DNA of 64,000 bases from Variovorax gossypii (GCF_003965815.1 NZ_RXOE01000005.1:310001-374000), one strand, 5' to 3'. Counted from the first letter of the stretch, positions 16,640-25,433 are shown. Notes: a model not told the origin generated them from the letters alone. Translations and numbers: made by a program.

Positions 16640-18509
16640 CCTGTTCAGGATTTCGGTCGCGCTGCTGGCTGCGGCGGTGGTCGGCCTGTATGTCGCGGCC
16701 CATGCCTTCCTGATGGCCATGGGATTGCCGACGCGGGAGGCCTCGTTGCTCACGCTTCGCCAGTACTGGGAGGCCCATGGCGAGCGGCCCGATGTACGGC
16801 GTGCGCTGGTCACGACGCTGCTCGCCTCCGAGGTCCTGTTACTGGGCTTGGTAGGGGCGACGATGCTGCCCAGGCGCCGGCCCCTGCACGGCGATGCCCG
16901 ATTCGCCACCCGGCGCGAGATCGGGAGGGCGGGCCTCCTCAAGGAGAACGGCATCATCCTCGGGCACCTGGGCCGTCGCTACCTGGTCCTGCCCGGCCAG
17001 CAAGGCGTCGAGCTCGAGGCGCCACCGCGCAGCGGCAAAGGTGTCGGCGTCGTCATCCCCAACCTGCTGAACTGGCCCGGCTCCGCCATCGTGAGTGACA
17101 TCAAGGGCGAGAACTTCATGCGCACGGCAGGTTTCCGGGCCGCGCATGGTCAGCAGGTGCACCTGTTCGATCCCCTGTCGGAACACGAGTGCTCGGCGCG
17201 CTGGAATCCGCTCGGTTACGTGTCCGGGTCCCCCTACCGCTGCATCGACGACCTCCAGCGCATCGGCACGATGCTCTTTCCCGACCCGCTGGCCGGCGAT
17301 CCGTTCTGGACCTCGTCGGCCCGCTCCCTGTTCCTGGGCATCGCGCTCTACCTCTTCGAGACCGAAGGCAGCACGCGCACCTTGGGCGAGGTGCTGCGCC
17401 AGGGAATGGCCAGTGATGCCGAGGGCTTCCAGAAGCATTGGAAGCGCGTGATCGAAGCTTGCGAGCGCGCCGGCTATCCCCTGTCGCAGCAGGCGGTGCG
17501 AAGTCTCTACGACGTGATCGACCTTGCGCCGACCACCGCCTCCAGCATCCGCAAGACCTTCACCAGCCGCCTGGACCTGTGGCTCAACCCGATGATCGAT
17601 GCGGCCACCTCGGCCAACGACTTCGATCTGCGCGACCTGCGCAAGCGTGCGATCTCGATCTACGTGCAGATCAATCCCGACAACATCGCCCGGCTGCAGC
17701 CGCTGCTCAACCTCTTCTTCCAGCAGGCCATCGGCCTGCAGACGCGGGAACTCCCGGAAACCAATCCCGAGCTTCGGCTGCAGCTCCTGCTGATGCTCGA
17801 CGAGTTCCCGGCCCTCGGCCGCATCCCTGTCATCGCCGAATCCACGGCCTTCCTGCCTGGCTACAACGTGCGCACCGTCGTCATCGTCCAGTCCGGTTCG
17901 CAGCTGATCGAGAAGTACGGCATCGAAGGCGCCAAGTCGATCCGCAAGATGCTGGCCGCGCGCATCGTGTTCCCGCCCAAGGAGTACGAGGACGCCGAGG
18001 CGATTTCGCGCGAATTGGGCACCTGTACCGTTCGCCAGAAGACTGTGAGCCGGCCGATGTGGGGTGGCGCGGGAGGTTCCGGCAAGGCGACGACGGTCAG
18101 CATCAGCGAACAGGCGCGCCGCCTGCTCCTGCCCCAGGAAGTCAAGGAGCTTGGACCGGATCGGATGATCCTGTTCTACGAGGGACTGCGGCCGGTGCTC
18201 GCGCGCCGCATCTTCTACTTTCGTGACAAGTTCTTCGCCAAGCGCGAACTGCCGCCACCACCGGTGCCGAAGCTGGATGTGGATCATCGCGGCTGTGCCA
18301 CCAGCGACTCCCGGGCGGCGACGCCCGGTGCTGAGCAGGGAATGGCCAACGCGAACCCAACCCCCTTTGACAACGAAGCGGCGGGCCGCGACCTGAAGCT
18401 GGAAGACTTCTCTTTCGACTTTGGCGACGTGGTGATTCCCGCAGAGAAACTCAGCGACGAGGAGCTCCGGCGCCACGCCGACGAGTTCGTGGCACGGATC
18501 CTGGACTGA
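16605..18509 (+). CDS. virD4: VirD4/TraG type IV coupling protein
   Basis: A 634-residue coupling ATPase that recruits the relaxase-DNA complex to the channel. It has two N-terminal transmembrane segments (residues about 13-40 and 68-88), Walker A A-P-P-R-S-G-K-G at 139-146, Walker B L-L-M-L-D-E-F-P-A-L-G, and the VirD4 motif around S-L-Y-D-V-I. AGGAG precedes ATG 16605. The acidic C-terminal tail (residues about 560-634) probably contacts substrates. It is followed after 69 bases by the LPD7 gene. Confidence 0.95.
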   Translation: MTQAPSSEGLPSLFRISVALLAAAVVGLYVAAHAFLMAMGLPTREASLLTLRQYWEAHGERPDVRRALVTTLLASEVLLLGLVGATMLPRRRPLHGDARFATRREIGRAGLLKENGIILGHLGRRYLVLPGQQGVELEAPPRSGKGVGVVIPNLLNWPGSAIVSDIKGENFMRTAGFRAAHGQQVHLFDPLSEHECSARWNPLGYVSGSPYRCIDDLQRIGTMLFPDPLAGDPFWTSSARSLFLGIALYLFETEGSTRTLGEVLRQGMASDAEGFQKHWKRVIEACERAGYPLSQQAVRSLYDVIDLAPTTASSIRKTFTSRLDLWLNPMIDAATSANDFDLRDLRKRAISIYVQINPDNIARLQPLLNLFFQQAIGLQTRELPETNPELRLQLLLMLDEFPALGRIPVIAESTAFLPGYNVRTVVIVQSGSQLIEKYGIEGAKSIRKMLAARIVFPPKEYEDAEAISRELGTCTVRQKTVSRPMWGGAGGSGKATTVSISEQARRLLLPQEVKELGPDRMILFYEGLRPVLARRIFYFRDKFFAKRELPPPPVPKLDVDHRGCATSDSRAATPGAEQGMANANPTPFDNEAAGRDLKLEDFSFDFGDVVIPAEKLSDEELRRHADEFVARILD

Positions 18510-18578
18510 TGGATATCACTTCGATGCACCTCGGATCGCCCGATCGTTCAGCGTGCAGCACTCATCCGGAGGAAGCCC

Positions 18579-19691
18579 ATGTCCAAAGACCACTCCTCAG
18601 ACAAAGCCGCGAGCGGCGCTGAAGACACCGATTCGCAGGACTTTGCCGGCGAAGCCGAAGGAAGCGCGCCTCCTGCGGGCCGCGGCCGCCACAAGGTCCC
18701 CGATACGGTCGAGCGCCTCTACCTGCGCATTGACGATCGCTACTTCTTCCCGGATCGCACCCTGGCCTTCATCGACGACGGCAACCGCATCCGTGTGCGA
18801 ACCGAGAACCGCGCGGCGCTGCAAGGCGTCGTGGCGATTGCTCAGGCGCGCGGCTGGCGGGTGCTCAAGCTCAAGGGTACCGAGTCTTTCCGACAAGGCA
18901 TGTGGCGCGAGGCCACACTGCACGGAATCGAGGTCCACGGTTACAAGCCGACTCCGGCTGAAATACTTCAGGTTCAACGTGCGCTGAAGGGTTTGCAACC
19001 CTCACAGGAGCCTGAACGCAAGCCGACGCCACAGGCGGTATCGGTGCCCGGCAGCAATGGCTCATCGAGACATCGCATCCAAGGCATGCTGATGGCGGCC
19101 GCCGCAGCGCCATACCGGTTCGATCCGAGCGCGCGCATGTCCTTCTACGTACAACTTCGCACCGAAGGCGGCGATCGCACCATCTGGGGCGCGGACCTCG
19201 AGCGCGCCCTTGTCGAGTCGGCTTCGCAGCCGCGCATCGGGGATCAGGTCGTGCTCACACAGCATGGTACCCATCCAGTCAATGTCCGCGTGGCGACCCA
19301 CAACGAGCATGGCGAAATGGTCGGCGAAAAGAAGGTGGTCGCGCAACGCACCCGATGGAGCATCGAAACGCCGGACCACCTTCGCGCGATCGAACGATCT
19401 GCCCAGCAGGTGCGCAGCGGAGAGCTGCAGGCCGACGCGATCCCGGCCGAGCACCCGGAACTGCACGCGGCCGCGCAATGCCTCAGACTGGCCGAGCAGT
19501 ACGCCCGGCGCCTGACCAGCGATCAGGGTGGACAGCAGCGGCTCATGGAGCTGATCCGTGAGCGGATGGCTGACGCGCTGGCACAGGGCCGATCCATCCA
19601 CCTTCCGGACCGGCGGCCTGACCATGTGCCACAGCACGTCCGTCAGCGCACGGCACGGAATCACGAGGAGCCGAGCCATGAGCGCTTCTAG
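18579..19691 (+). CDS. LPD7-domain protein (separate from the relaxase)
   Basis: A 370-residue soluble protein. Residues about 45-125 match the large polyvalent-protein-associated domain 7 (LYLRIDDRYFFPDRTLAFIDDGNRIRVRTENRAAL..GWRVLKLKGTESFRQ..MWREA), usually fused to conjugative relaxases such as TraI/MobA. Residues about 180-260 look like a second beta-rich domain (FYVQLRTEGGDRTIWGADLERAL..RIGDQVVL), common in the same polyvalent proteins. Here the module is its own gene after virD4 and 1 kb from the relaxase. A role as a relaxosome or DNA-handling accessory is inferred. GGAGG precedes the ATG. Confidence 0.82.
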   Translation: MSKDHSSDKAASGAEDTDSQDFAGEAEGSAPPAGRGRHKVPDTVERLYLRIDDRYFFPDRTLAFIDDGNRIRVRTENRAALQGVVAIAQARGWRVLKLKGTESFRQGMWREATLHGIEVHGYKPTPAEILQVQRALKGLQPSQEPERKPTPQAVSVPGSNGSSRHRIQGMLMAAAAAPYRFDPSARMSFYVQLRTEGGDRTIWGADLERALVESASQPRIGDQVVLTQHGTHPVNVRVATHNEHGEMVGEKKVVAQRTRWSIETPDHLRAIERSAQQVRSGELQADAIPAEHPELHAAAQCLRLAEQYARRLTSDQGGQQRLMELIRERMADALAQGRSIHLPDRRPDHVPQHVRQRTARNHEEPSHERF

Positions 19692-19950
19692 GCGGCTCCC
19701 GAGTGCGGCGTTGAAGTTCGCGGCCTTCGCCGCGGGCTTTTCCTGCATCTTCTTGCCTTCGGCGCTCGCGGAAGGCGCGCCACCCACGTGCGCGCCTGTG
19801 CAGCCCCTCTCGTACATGGCGGCCTTCACGCCCAGCCTGGCATTGCCGCTCGTGCTGGTCGTCCGCACTGTACCGGCGCTCGCCGCGCAGTACAGCGCCG
19901 TGTGGCAAAAGCTGCGGGACGACGGCATCGATCAGCGCCCTGCGTATTGA
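19678..19950 (+). CDS. Small exported protein of unknown function
   Basis: A 90-residue protein with a signal-peptide-like N-terminus (AALKFAAFAAGFSCIFLPSALA) and a second hydrophobic stretch (SLALPLVLVVRTVPALAAQ). It overlaps the end of the LPD7 gene by 14 bases and has GAGGAG ahead of ATG 19678, so it is probably translated with the transfer operon. I do not recognise the family. Confidence 0.6.
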   Translation: MSASRRLPSAALKFAAFAAGFSCIFLPSALAEGAPPTCAPVQPLSYMAAFTPSLALPLVLVVRTVPALAAQYSAVWQKLRDDGIDQRPAY

Positions 19951-19978
19951 GCCGCGCCATAGTCCGAGCCTACACGTC

Positions 19979-20689
19979 ATGTCACGAAGCCAAACAGCAT
20001 GCACTCGGGTTAAACAACCGGCGCCAACAACCTGCTGGACGGTCTCAGAAGGCTCGCTTGAAGCACTCAAGTGGGTGGGCCTGGTGCTCATGACGGGCGA
20101 CCACATCAACAAGTACCTGCTGCATGAGGCAATCCCTGCGCTCTACGCTCTGGGGCGCATGGCAATGCCACTCTTCGGCTTCGTGCTCATGGCCCATCTG
20201 GCGCGCCCTAACGCTCTTGCAGCCGGTGTGCATCTGCGAGTCATGAAGCGTCTGGCGATCTTTGCACTGCTGGCCACACCTCCCTTCGTCCATCTGGTGG
20301 GCTGGTGGCCTTTGAACATCCTCGCCACGCTCCTGCTGGCGGTGCTGATCGCTTGGTTACTCGGACAAGGTGGATGGTTTCGCCGCTGCACTGCGTTGAT
20401 TGCCTTTGTCTTCGGTGGTGCGATGGTCGAATTCTGGTGGCCAGCGCTGCTCAGTTGCCTGGGCGCCTGGGCCTTCCTGCGCAAGCCTGGCCATCTGCAA
20501 CTGCTGGGGTGGGTCCTGGCGACGGCCTCGCTCGCAATCATCAATGGCAACTTCGCTGCCTTGGCCGCGCTGCTCTTGATTTGGGGAGCGAGTCAGGTCG
20601 ATATCCCAATGCCGCGCAGCCGCTGGATCTTCTACGCTTTCTACCCAACGCACCTCTCGCTGATTGCCAGCGTGCTGCAGCCGATGTGA
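19979..20689 (+). CDS. traX: TraX family membrane protein
   Basis: A 236-residue polytopic membrane protein with the TraX opening E-A-L-K-W-V-G-L-V-L-M-T-G-D-H-I-N-K-Y and the closing F-Y-A-F-Y-P-T-H-L. F-plasmid TraX is linked to pilin N-acetylation, and the family is common at the end of plasmid or ICE transfer operons. ATG 19979 lacks a clear ribosome site and adds about 27 residues of doubtful value ahead of the conserved part. It is convergent with the relaxase gene. Confidence 0.85.
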   Translation: MSRSQTACTRVKQPAPTTCWTVSEGSLEALKWVGLVLMTGDHINKYLLHEAIPALYALGRMAMPLFGFVLMAHLARPNALAAGVHLRVMKRLAIFALLATPPFVHLVGWWPLNILATLLLAVLIAWLLGQGGWFRRCTALIAFVFGGAMVEFWWPALLSCLGAWAFLRKPGHLQLLGWVLATASLAIINGNFAALAALLLIWGASQVDIPMPRSRWIFYAFYPTHLSLIASVLQPM

Positions 20690-20740
20690 TCCACCTGAAG
20701 GGACTGCACGAAACAAGACCTACCGGCCCCGCGATTCCCG

Positions 20741-21829
20741 TCACCTGGCGACGGAACGCTCCGCAGTCCGGCCTTTTGCCTGCTCCTTCCAGCGCTCCGC
20801 AAGTTGTCGTGCATCGGTCTGAACGGTCGGCATGCGTGCGACGAATCGATCCACCTGCGCGGCGAGTTCGTCGTCTCCCTGTCTTCGCAGCAGATCGGCC
20901 GTTGCGCGCCAGTCTGCTTCCACCTCTCCTCGGGTGTGCTGCATCTTCTCCTGACCGGCATCGAGACCTTTCCCTCCTGATTGGAGAATCCGCAGCACGC
21001 TGCTCAGCTTGGTCTGCATGAAGGTCGATGTCTTCGGTGATGGGCACCTGGCCCGTTCGTCAGACGATAGTTGCCTCGATGCCTGCAGCGCCCGGAGCCG
21101 ATGATGGATTGCATCCTTGTGCGGCTTTCGGATCTGCCCCCTCACCTGCCGTGGCGTCGCATTGGCAGCCACACCCTGCTCGCGCATCAAGGCAGCGAAC
21201 TGTTCGCGCCATTGCCTCAGCGTGTCCTTGCGGATGTACAGGCGCTTGCCAGGCTCGAACTCATGCTCGCTCTTGACCACCAGGTGCACATGCGGATGCG
21301 GCTGGTCGGTGTGCAGCACCATGGCATAACGGTGCTGCAGCGCGAAGTTCTCGCGCGCGAACACACGCGCCGCGGCCAGCACCTTCTCTGGTGGTGTGCC
21401 TGCCGGCATCGACAGGACGATGTTGTAGGCCAGCTTGGCGCGGGTGTCCTTCTGGCCCGGAGTCGGCCTCGGCTTGTGCTGGCTCCTGCACAGGTCTAAC
21501 TGCCAGTCCAGCGTGATCTCGCTGGCCGCGCCTCGCCCCTGCTGCCTCAGCCCCTCGTCCGTCTCGATCGGCAGCTTGCCGTGCCGCCCGATGTAGTCCA
21601 GATGCGCCCGGACGCCGCCGGCGTCGCGGCCACCGCCAGAGACTTTCACCATCACCTCGGGCGTGCGACCCACCGTGCGCCGGATCTGTGCGAGCTCGTC
21701 TGCGCCGAAGCGCAGCTTGCCGCCGGGCCCTCGCCGTCCATGGCTCACGATGTCCAACGCCATGTCGCGCTCGGCGCCGGTCGACGGTCCAACACGGCTT
21801 CGCGCCAGACGCAGGGTCTGCCTAGGCAT
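20741..21829 (-). CDS. MOBP-type relaxase (VirD2/TraI-like)
   Basis: A 362-residue relaxase. The metal-binding motif III is H-T-D-Q-P-H-P-H-V-H at residues 173-182, and the candidate catalytic tyrosine is Y79 in A-H-L-D-Y-I-G-R. It would nick at oriT and pilot the strand through the T4SS. The C-terminal part is basic and shows no recognised domain, so this is a short relaxase whose usual LPD7-like tail is found as a separate gene. It overlaps the mobC-like gene by eight bases. The nic-like site at 22427-22433 matches this relaxase class. Confidence 0.9.
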   Translation of the reverse strand: MPRQTLRLARSRVGPSTGAERDMALDIVSHGRRGPGGKLRFGADELAQIRRTVGRTPEVMVKVSGGGRDAGGVRAHLDYIGRHGKLPIETDEGLRQQGRGAASEITLDWQLDLCRSQHKPRPTPGQKDTRAKLAYNIVLSMPAGTPPEKVLAAARVFARENFALQHRYAMVLHTDQPHPHVHLVVKSEHEFEPGKRLYIRKDTLRQWREQFAALMREQGVAANATPRQVRGQIRKPHKDAIHHRLRALQASRQLSSDERARCPSPKTSTFMQTKLSSVLRILQSGGKGLDAGQEKMQHTRGEVEADWRATADLLRRQGDDELAAQVDRFVARMPTVQTDARQLAERWKEQAKGRTAERSVAR

Positions 21830-22388
21830 GGACGGCCTCCCAGCTCACGAGGTTTCGGCGCACCACGGCGGCCGTCGCCTCACGTGCAGCCTCCACCTCC
21901 CGCCGGACCATGGCGACCACGTCGCCCAGTTCCACGGCCACCGGCTGCGCACAAGTGTTCGGCATGCCGAACATTCGAAGCTGCCTTCCCAGCGCTGCCA
22001 GTTGAGCGCTGACGGCCTTGATCTGGTCCAGTTCGGTCGGCGGCATCACTGCCGAGCCATGGACATGGTTGTGAATCAGCATGACCAGGTAGCTGCCTGT
22101 TTTCATGCCACGGGCGCTCGCACGCTCCGCCGCCAATACGCGGTCTTCTAGGCGAAGTCGCAACGTGATGCGATCCGTCGCAACACCACGGACCGTTGCA
22201 TCGGGCGAGCCGGGTTGTTCAGGGGCAATACGCGCCGTCGGACTGTGCACCGTCAGCGCATCGTCGATCAGCCTGGAGAGGAAGCTTGATTCGCTGAGTT
22301 GATGATGTGAGGCCAGCGCGGCGAACCGCGCCTTCGCTTCGGGCGGCACCCGGGTCCCAATCACGCTCGATCGAGAGGGCTTGGTCAT
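21822..22388 (-). CDS. MobC-like relaxosome accessory protein
   Basis: A 188-residue protein. The N-terminus (RVPPEAKARFAALASHHQLSESSFLSRLIDDAL) looks like a ribbon-helix-helix DNA-binding unit, followed by a second similar unit (ITLRLRLEDRVLAAERASARGMKTGSYLVMLIHNH). The middle contains the bacterial mobilization MobC-like L-x-A-L-G-R-Q-L-R segment. It probably binds oriT and loads the relaxase. The palindrome at 21956-21973 falls within its coding sequence and specifies M-F-G-M-P-N. It is the first gene of the two-gene mob operon. Confidence 0.8.
   Translation of the reverse strand: MTKPSRSSVIGTRVPPEAKARFAALASHHQLSESSFLSRLIDDALTVHSPTARIAPEQPGSPDATVRGVATDRITLRLRLEDRVLAAERASARGMKTGSYLVMLIHNHVHGSAVMPPTELDQIKAVSAQLAALGRQLRMFGMPNTCAQPVAVELGDVVAMVRREVEAAREATAAVVRRNLVSWEAVHA
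21956..21973. repeat. Palindrome TGTTCGGCATGCCGAACA, copy 1 (inside mobC-like gene)
   Basis: A perfect 18-base palindrome within coding sequence. Its 14-base core TTCGGCATGCCGAA recurs at 22782-22801 and 27222-27235. Confidence 0.8.
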
Positions 22389-22419
22389 CGCAACGCCTTG
22401 GCTGTTAACAATGTCTGAC

Positions 22420-22435
22420 GGCAGTCTATCCTGCC
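22420..22435 (+). other. Candidate oriT/nic region (IncP-type nic sequence)
   Basis: TATCCTG at 22427-22433 followed by C matches the known IncP/Ti nic consensus YATCCTG|Y exactly, giving a predicted nick after 22433. It sits in a short inverted repeat (GGCAG 22420-22424, CTGCC 22431-22435), 39 bases upstream of the mobC-like start. A second TATCCTGC lies at 22762-22769 in a similar CGGCAG context. A 7-base-arm hairpin (TGCTCGC-AAA-GCGAGCA, 22644-22660) lies between. No other gene is convincing in 22389-22866, so the whole stretch is a plausible oriT. Confidence 0.6.
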
Positions 22436-22781
22436 CTCATAGCCGCACAAGGACTCCACTCCCCGTTCAATCTTCCTCTCCATGCTCTGCTCGCACGGTC
22501 CGTGGTTCAAAACAAGCCAGCGCACGGCTTCAGGATCAGCGGGATACCATCCGGTCAATTCGACGCGTCACACGCCCCTTCTTTTTCGGAACGGCCATGT
22601 CTGCCGGACTTGCGCTGGAGGTTTGGAACGACACGGAAAAAGATGCTCGCAAAGCGAGCAGGCAATACGGCAGTCGCCGTGATGGATGGCGATCACCTTG
22701 ATCGCTGTCTCAGGCAGGTGCGCAAGCAATCCATCCGAATGCCTGCCGCGGCTGCGGCAGATATCCTGCATGACCCTCGCA

Positions 22782-22801
22782 ATGTTCGGCATGCCGAACA
22801 T
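22782..22801. repeat. Palindrome ATGTTCGGCATGCCGAACAT, copy 2
   Basis: A perfect 20-base palindrome in non-coding sequence between the mob operon and the XRE gene. It shares its 18-base core exactly with copy 1, 0.8 kb away. Confidence 0.85.
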
Positions 22802-22923
22802 GGCGGGAGGGGTTTCGCTGCTACGTACCGATCCCTCTCCCGCGGGCCTCCTGCGACAAGGAGACAATGGGACGCCGGCTCGATGGAAAGATTCAGCCGT
22901 ATTGGACCGATTCAAAGAACCGA

Positions 22924-23262
22924 ATGCCCTCCCCGTCCCCCGTCCTCATTGCCACAGCGGACCACCGTCTCGCCTTGCTGGGACAGCGCATTCACGCGCG
23001 TCGCAAGGCGCTAAAGATCAACGCCAAGACAGTCGCTGAAGCCGCAAAGATCTCACGCATGACACTGCTCAGGATCGAGCGCGGCGTGCCCTCGGTCACG
23101 ATGGGGGCGTACATGAATGTGCTGGAGGCCTTGGGGCTTGCCATCGACCTGAACACACCGGCAGTGCCACCCCTATCCGTCGTGCCTCCGGAGCGGATCG
23201 GGATCGTCGAAGCGCACCTTGGCGACAACAAACGGGTAGCTCGCACCGCCGCGGCGCGATGA
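22924..23262 (+). CDS. XRE-family helix-turn-helix protein
   Basis: A 112-residue protein with a helix-turn-helix at residues about 15-70 (LLGQRIHARRKALKINAKTVAEAAKISRMTLLRIERGVPSVTMGAYMNVLEALGL). ATG 22924 fits the family start; an upstream ATG at 22867 has AGGAG very close and would add 19 residues. It ends four bases from the 3' end of the convergent AbiEi-like gene. Such XRE proteins often accompany AbiE-type nucleotidyltransferase modules, so a regulatory or antitoxin role is likely but unproven. Confidence 0.82.
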   Translation: MPSPSPVLIATADHRLALLGQRIHARRKALKINAKTVAEAAKISRMTLLRIERGVPSVTMGAYMNVLEALGLAIDLNTPAVPPLSVVPPERIGIVEAHLGDNKRVARTAAAR

Positions 23263-23266
23263 CCAC

Positions 23267-23893
23267 TCATCCAGGCACCTCCAGATAGGGACGCATCACG
23301 CTCGCAACGCGGCAGATCTTGGCGTAGTGCCAGAGCTCGGCCACCGTGGCCTTCTGCTGCATGCGCGCAGTCCGCAGGGCTTCCAGCGCCACGTCCAGGC
23401 CGATCTTGTTGCGGTGCTTGAAGCAGTCCGCCACTGTCTTGGCCACGCCATAGACACGCAGTCGCACTTGCTCGCGCTCAACCACGTCGATGCCTGCCGA
23501 ATAGGCGTCGCCGCAAGCCCGAATCATCCGGATCGGCGGATGCCCGATGCGCGGCGTGTGGCTGCCGCGCGGCATGGCGATCCAGACCTGGCGCGGCGGC
23601 TGTGTCGTCAACTCATGGAATTGCAGTGCGCTGAGCAAACAGAGCACCGCCCGGGGAACTTGGGTCGCAACGGCACGCCAGGTCTCGTGCTCGCAACCAC
23701 AGCGTTCGGGCAGGCCGTACAGGCCGCGCCCCACCTTCTCCAGAAGACCTGCGTCGCTCAGACGCGCCAATGCGCTGCGGGGCACCGCAAGGGCGCCGAG
23801 ATCCTTCGGTCGCAAGATGCCCTTGCAGGCCAATAAATCGAGAATGCGTCGGGTGTGAGTGTCCAGCAGGATGATCCGGGCAGCAGGGGCCAT
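23267..23893 (-). CDS. AbiEi-like (type IV antitoxin family) protein
   Basis: A 208-residue protein. The N-terminal winged helix (GILRPKDLGALAVPRSALARLSDAGLLEKVGRGLYGLPE) and the following region (LCLLSALQFHELTTQPPRQVWIAMPRG and VYGVAKTVADCFKHRNKIGLDVALEALR) match the AbiEi antitoxin family. In classical AbiE systems this protein represses and counteracts the AbiEii nucleotidyltransferase encoded next to it. No AbiEii gene is adjacent; the only AbiEii-like gene in the window is a truncated one at 42381. It may be an orphan or work with the convergent XRE protein. Confidence 0.82.
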   Translation of the reverse strand: MAPAARIILLDTHTRRILDLLACKGILRPKDLGALAVPRSALARLSDAGLLEKVGRGLYGLPERCGCEHETWRAVATQVPRAVLCLLSALQFHELTTQPPRQVWIAMPRGSHTPRIGHPPIRMIRACGDAYSAGIDVVEREQVRLRVYGVAKTVADCFKHRNKIGLDVALEALRTARMQQKATVAELWHYAKICRVASVMRPYLEVPG

Positions 23894-24257
23894 GTCACCG
23901 TCACCTGCAAGCGTTTGACGAAATCAAGGAACATGAGAGCGTGGCGTCGACGACGCACAGCGGCACATTCGCACCGGGGACCGGGCAACACGCACCCTCA
24001 TCGAGGATCCACGCATGGCCCCAGCCACCTGCCCACGCTCGTGCGGCCAGATTTGCATTCAACTGCGCGGGCGGAAGCCGCCAGTTTTTTTCCAAAATGC
24101 TGATGTCCGTACTCCCGGTGCTTGGAAAGAAAGAGTTCGCGAGGCCCACGGTCTGCCCACGGGACAATCGATGGACAGCTCGCAGGTAAATTCCATCACC
24201 GCTCCATCAAGAAACGAACCAGATGCCTCGGCGCCTGCGGTCCGTCGGAGGTCGTAA
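23894..24257. other. Intergenic stretch, no supported gene
   Basis: Between the AbiEi-like gene and the terminator of the DUF932 gene I see open frames on both strands but none with a ribosome site or recognisable family. The AbiEi promoter must lie at its left end. Confidence 0.4.
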
Positions 24258-24293
24258 GCAAGAAGGAAAGGGCCGGAGCCGAAGCTCCGGCCC
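24258..24293 (-). terminator. Rho-independent terminator of the DUF932 gene
   Basis: Perfect 10-base stem GGGCCGGAGC/GCTCCGGCCC (24270-24279 and 24284-24293). On the minus-strand transcript the loop is UUCG, a very stable tetraloop, followed by a U-rich tail (CCCTTTCCTTCTTG). It lies seven bases past the DUF932 stop. Confidence 0.88.
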
Positions 24294-24299
24294 GCCGCG

Positions 24300-25178
24300 T
24301 CAGCGGCCGATGCGCGCGAGCGCCAGGCGCCACAGGCCCGTGTTCAGCCGCACGCTCTCGCGGATGGCTCCGATGCCCCGTGTACGCATCGCGCGGCCGG
24401 TGGCCGTGCGGCCGCACACGCCGCCGCGCAGCACGTGCTCCTGGACCGCATTGAAGGTCCGCCAGACATCGTCACCGATGTCGGCCAAACGCCGCCGCTC
24501 GAGCCACTGCGCAGGCTGCACTGGCGGCTCGCCCTGGCCCGGATAGCGCAGCGCCAGCGCCTCACGCGCGAAGTCCAGCTGCTGCGCCTGCGAAAGGACG
24601 GTGGCACGCATCGCCTCGACCGCTTCGCCCACCCGTGCGAAGTCGCCCGCAATCCGATGCGCGGCCTCGACCACGCCCGCCACCACGTTGCCGCGATGGC
24701 TCACGTGGACCAGCCCGAAGTCGCCGATCGCGGTGAGCAACCCGTTGGTGCACACGGGTCGGTAGAGCCCCGCGCGCAACTGGTAGGCGCTGCGCCCGTC
24801 GTGCGAGTTGATCAGCACGATCTCCCCGAGCACGTCGCTCAGCGAGAGCGACTGCACCACCGGCTGAAAGCGCAGCATGTGCAGCGCATGGCCCTCTCGA
24901 TCCGCGTCGCCGCGGCGCGAGCGGGTCTGCACCGCCAGCGTCGGTGCGAAGCCCGCCTCCCCGAGTGCGCGAACGATCTCGCGCGTGCTGATGAAGACAT
25001 ACTTCGGCCCGGTACAGGCCGCGGCCTCCTCGGCGAACACCGCCGGTGCGCTCGCCGCGAGTTCCTGCGGCGACAGGGACTTCATGGCCGCAAAGGCATG
25101 AGTCGTTGGAGAGGAGGAGGACGAAAACGAAGACGAGGAAAAAACAGACGACGCGGAGAGAGGCATGGATGAAGTCAT
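24300..25178 (-). CDS. DUF932 (phage/plasmid-like) protein
   Basis: A 292-residue protein of the DUF932 family, common on plasmids, phages and ICEs and of unknown biochemical role. Conserved segments include KYVFISTREIVRALGEAGF, LHMLRFQP, EIVLINSHDGRSAYQLRAGLYRPVCTNGL and VHVSHRGNVVAGV. The N-terminus is an unusual poly-Ser tract (residues about 8-24). The gene is preceded by a structured leader (25200-25322) and followed by a strong terminator, so it forms its own transcription unit. A broken copy of its 5' end with the same leader lies at 26979-27091. Confidence 0.9.
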   Translation of the reverse strand: MTSSMPLSASSVFSSSSFSSSSSPTTHAFAAMKSLSPQELAASAPAVFAEEAAACTGPKYVFISTREIVRALGEAGFAPTLAVQTRSRRGDADREGHALHMLRFQPVVQSLSLSDVLGEIVLINSHDGRSAYQLRAGLYRPVCTNGLLTAIGDFGLVHVSHRGNVVAGVVEAAHRIAGDFARVGEAVEAMRATVLSQAQQLDFAREALALRYPGQGEPPVQPAQWLERRRLADIGDDVWRTFNAVQEHVLRGGVCGRTATGRAMRTRGIGAIRESVRLNTGLWRLALARIGR

Positions 25179-25199
25179 GAGGAGCTCCTGAGTGATGTG

Positions 25200-25322
25200 C
25201 AGGCGGGATTGCCTGCGTCACCCCGGGCTCACGCGGCAGCGCAGCGCTCAGGGCCGCCGAAGGCGCGCGGCACGCGCTGAGCACGCACGCACGTGCGCGC
25301 GCAGGGCCTTGAACGCGAGAAC
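25200..25322 (-). ncRNA. radC-RNA-like 5' leader of DUF932 gene (copy A1)
   Basis: A leader shared in outline with 25872-25988, 43422-43541 and 44362-44485. Next to the gene it has a hairpin CAGGC-GGGATT-GCCTG (25200-25215), then a GC-rich middle with CGCAC-GCAC-GTGCG, and at the far end the block CCTTGAACGCGAGAAC (25307-25322, plus-strand reading). The hairpin ends 21 bases from the ATG. I compare it with the published radC RNA motif because of its arrangement and gene context; a covariance search would decide. Confidence 0.6.
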
Positions 25323-25433
25323 CGCGTGATACCCTGACCCGACACAGGCGAGCCCCTCCCGCTTGGACCTATCCTCTCCCGGCCCCTCTCTCACCATCTT
25401 GAGCTGTCGTCTTGCGCCATGTCCCGGACGCTC

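Noticed and set aside
16839..18476. A 545-codon minus-strand frame opposite virD4
   Set aside because: Same antisense effect; the plus strand carries the coupling protein with all its motifs.
23901..24167. An 88-codon minus-strand frame with a Cys-rich end
   Set aside because: It has no good ribosome site and no family, and would overlap the AbiEi promoter region.
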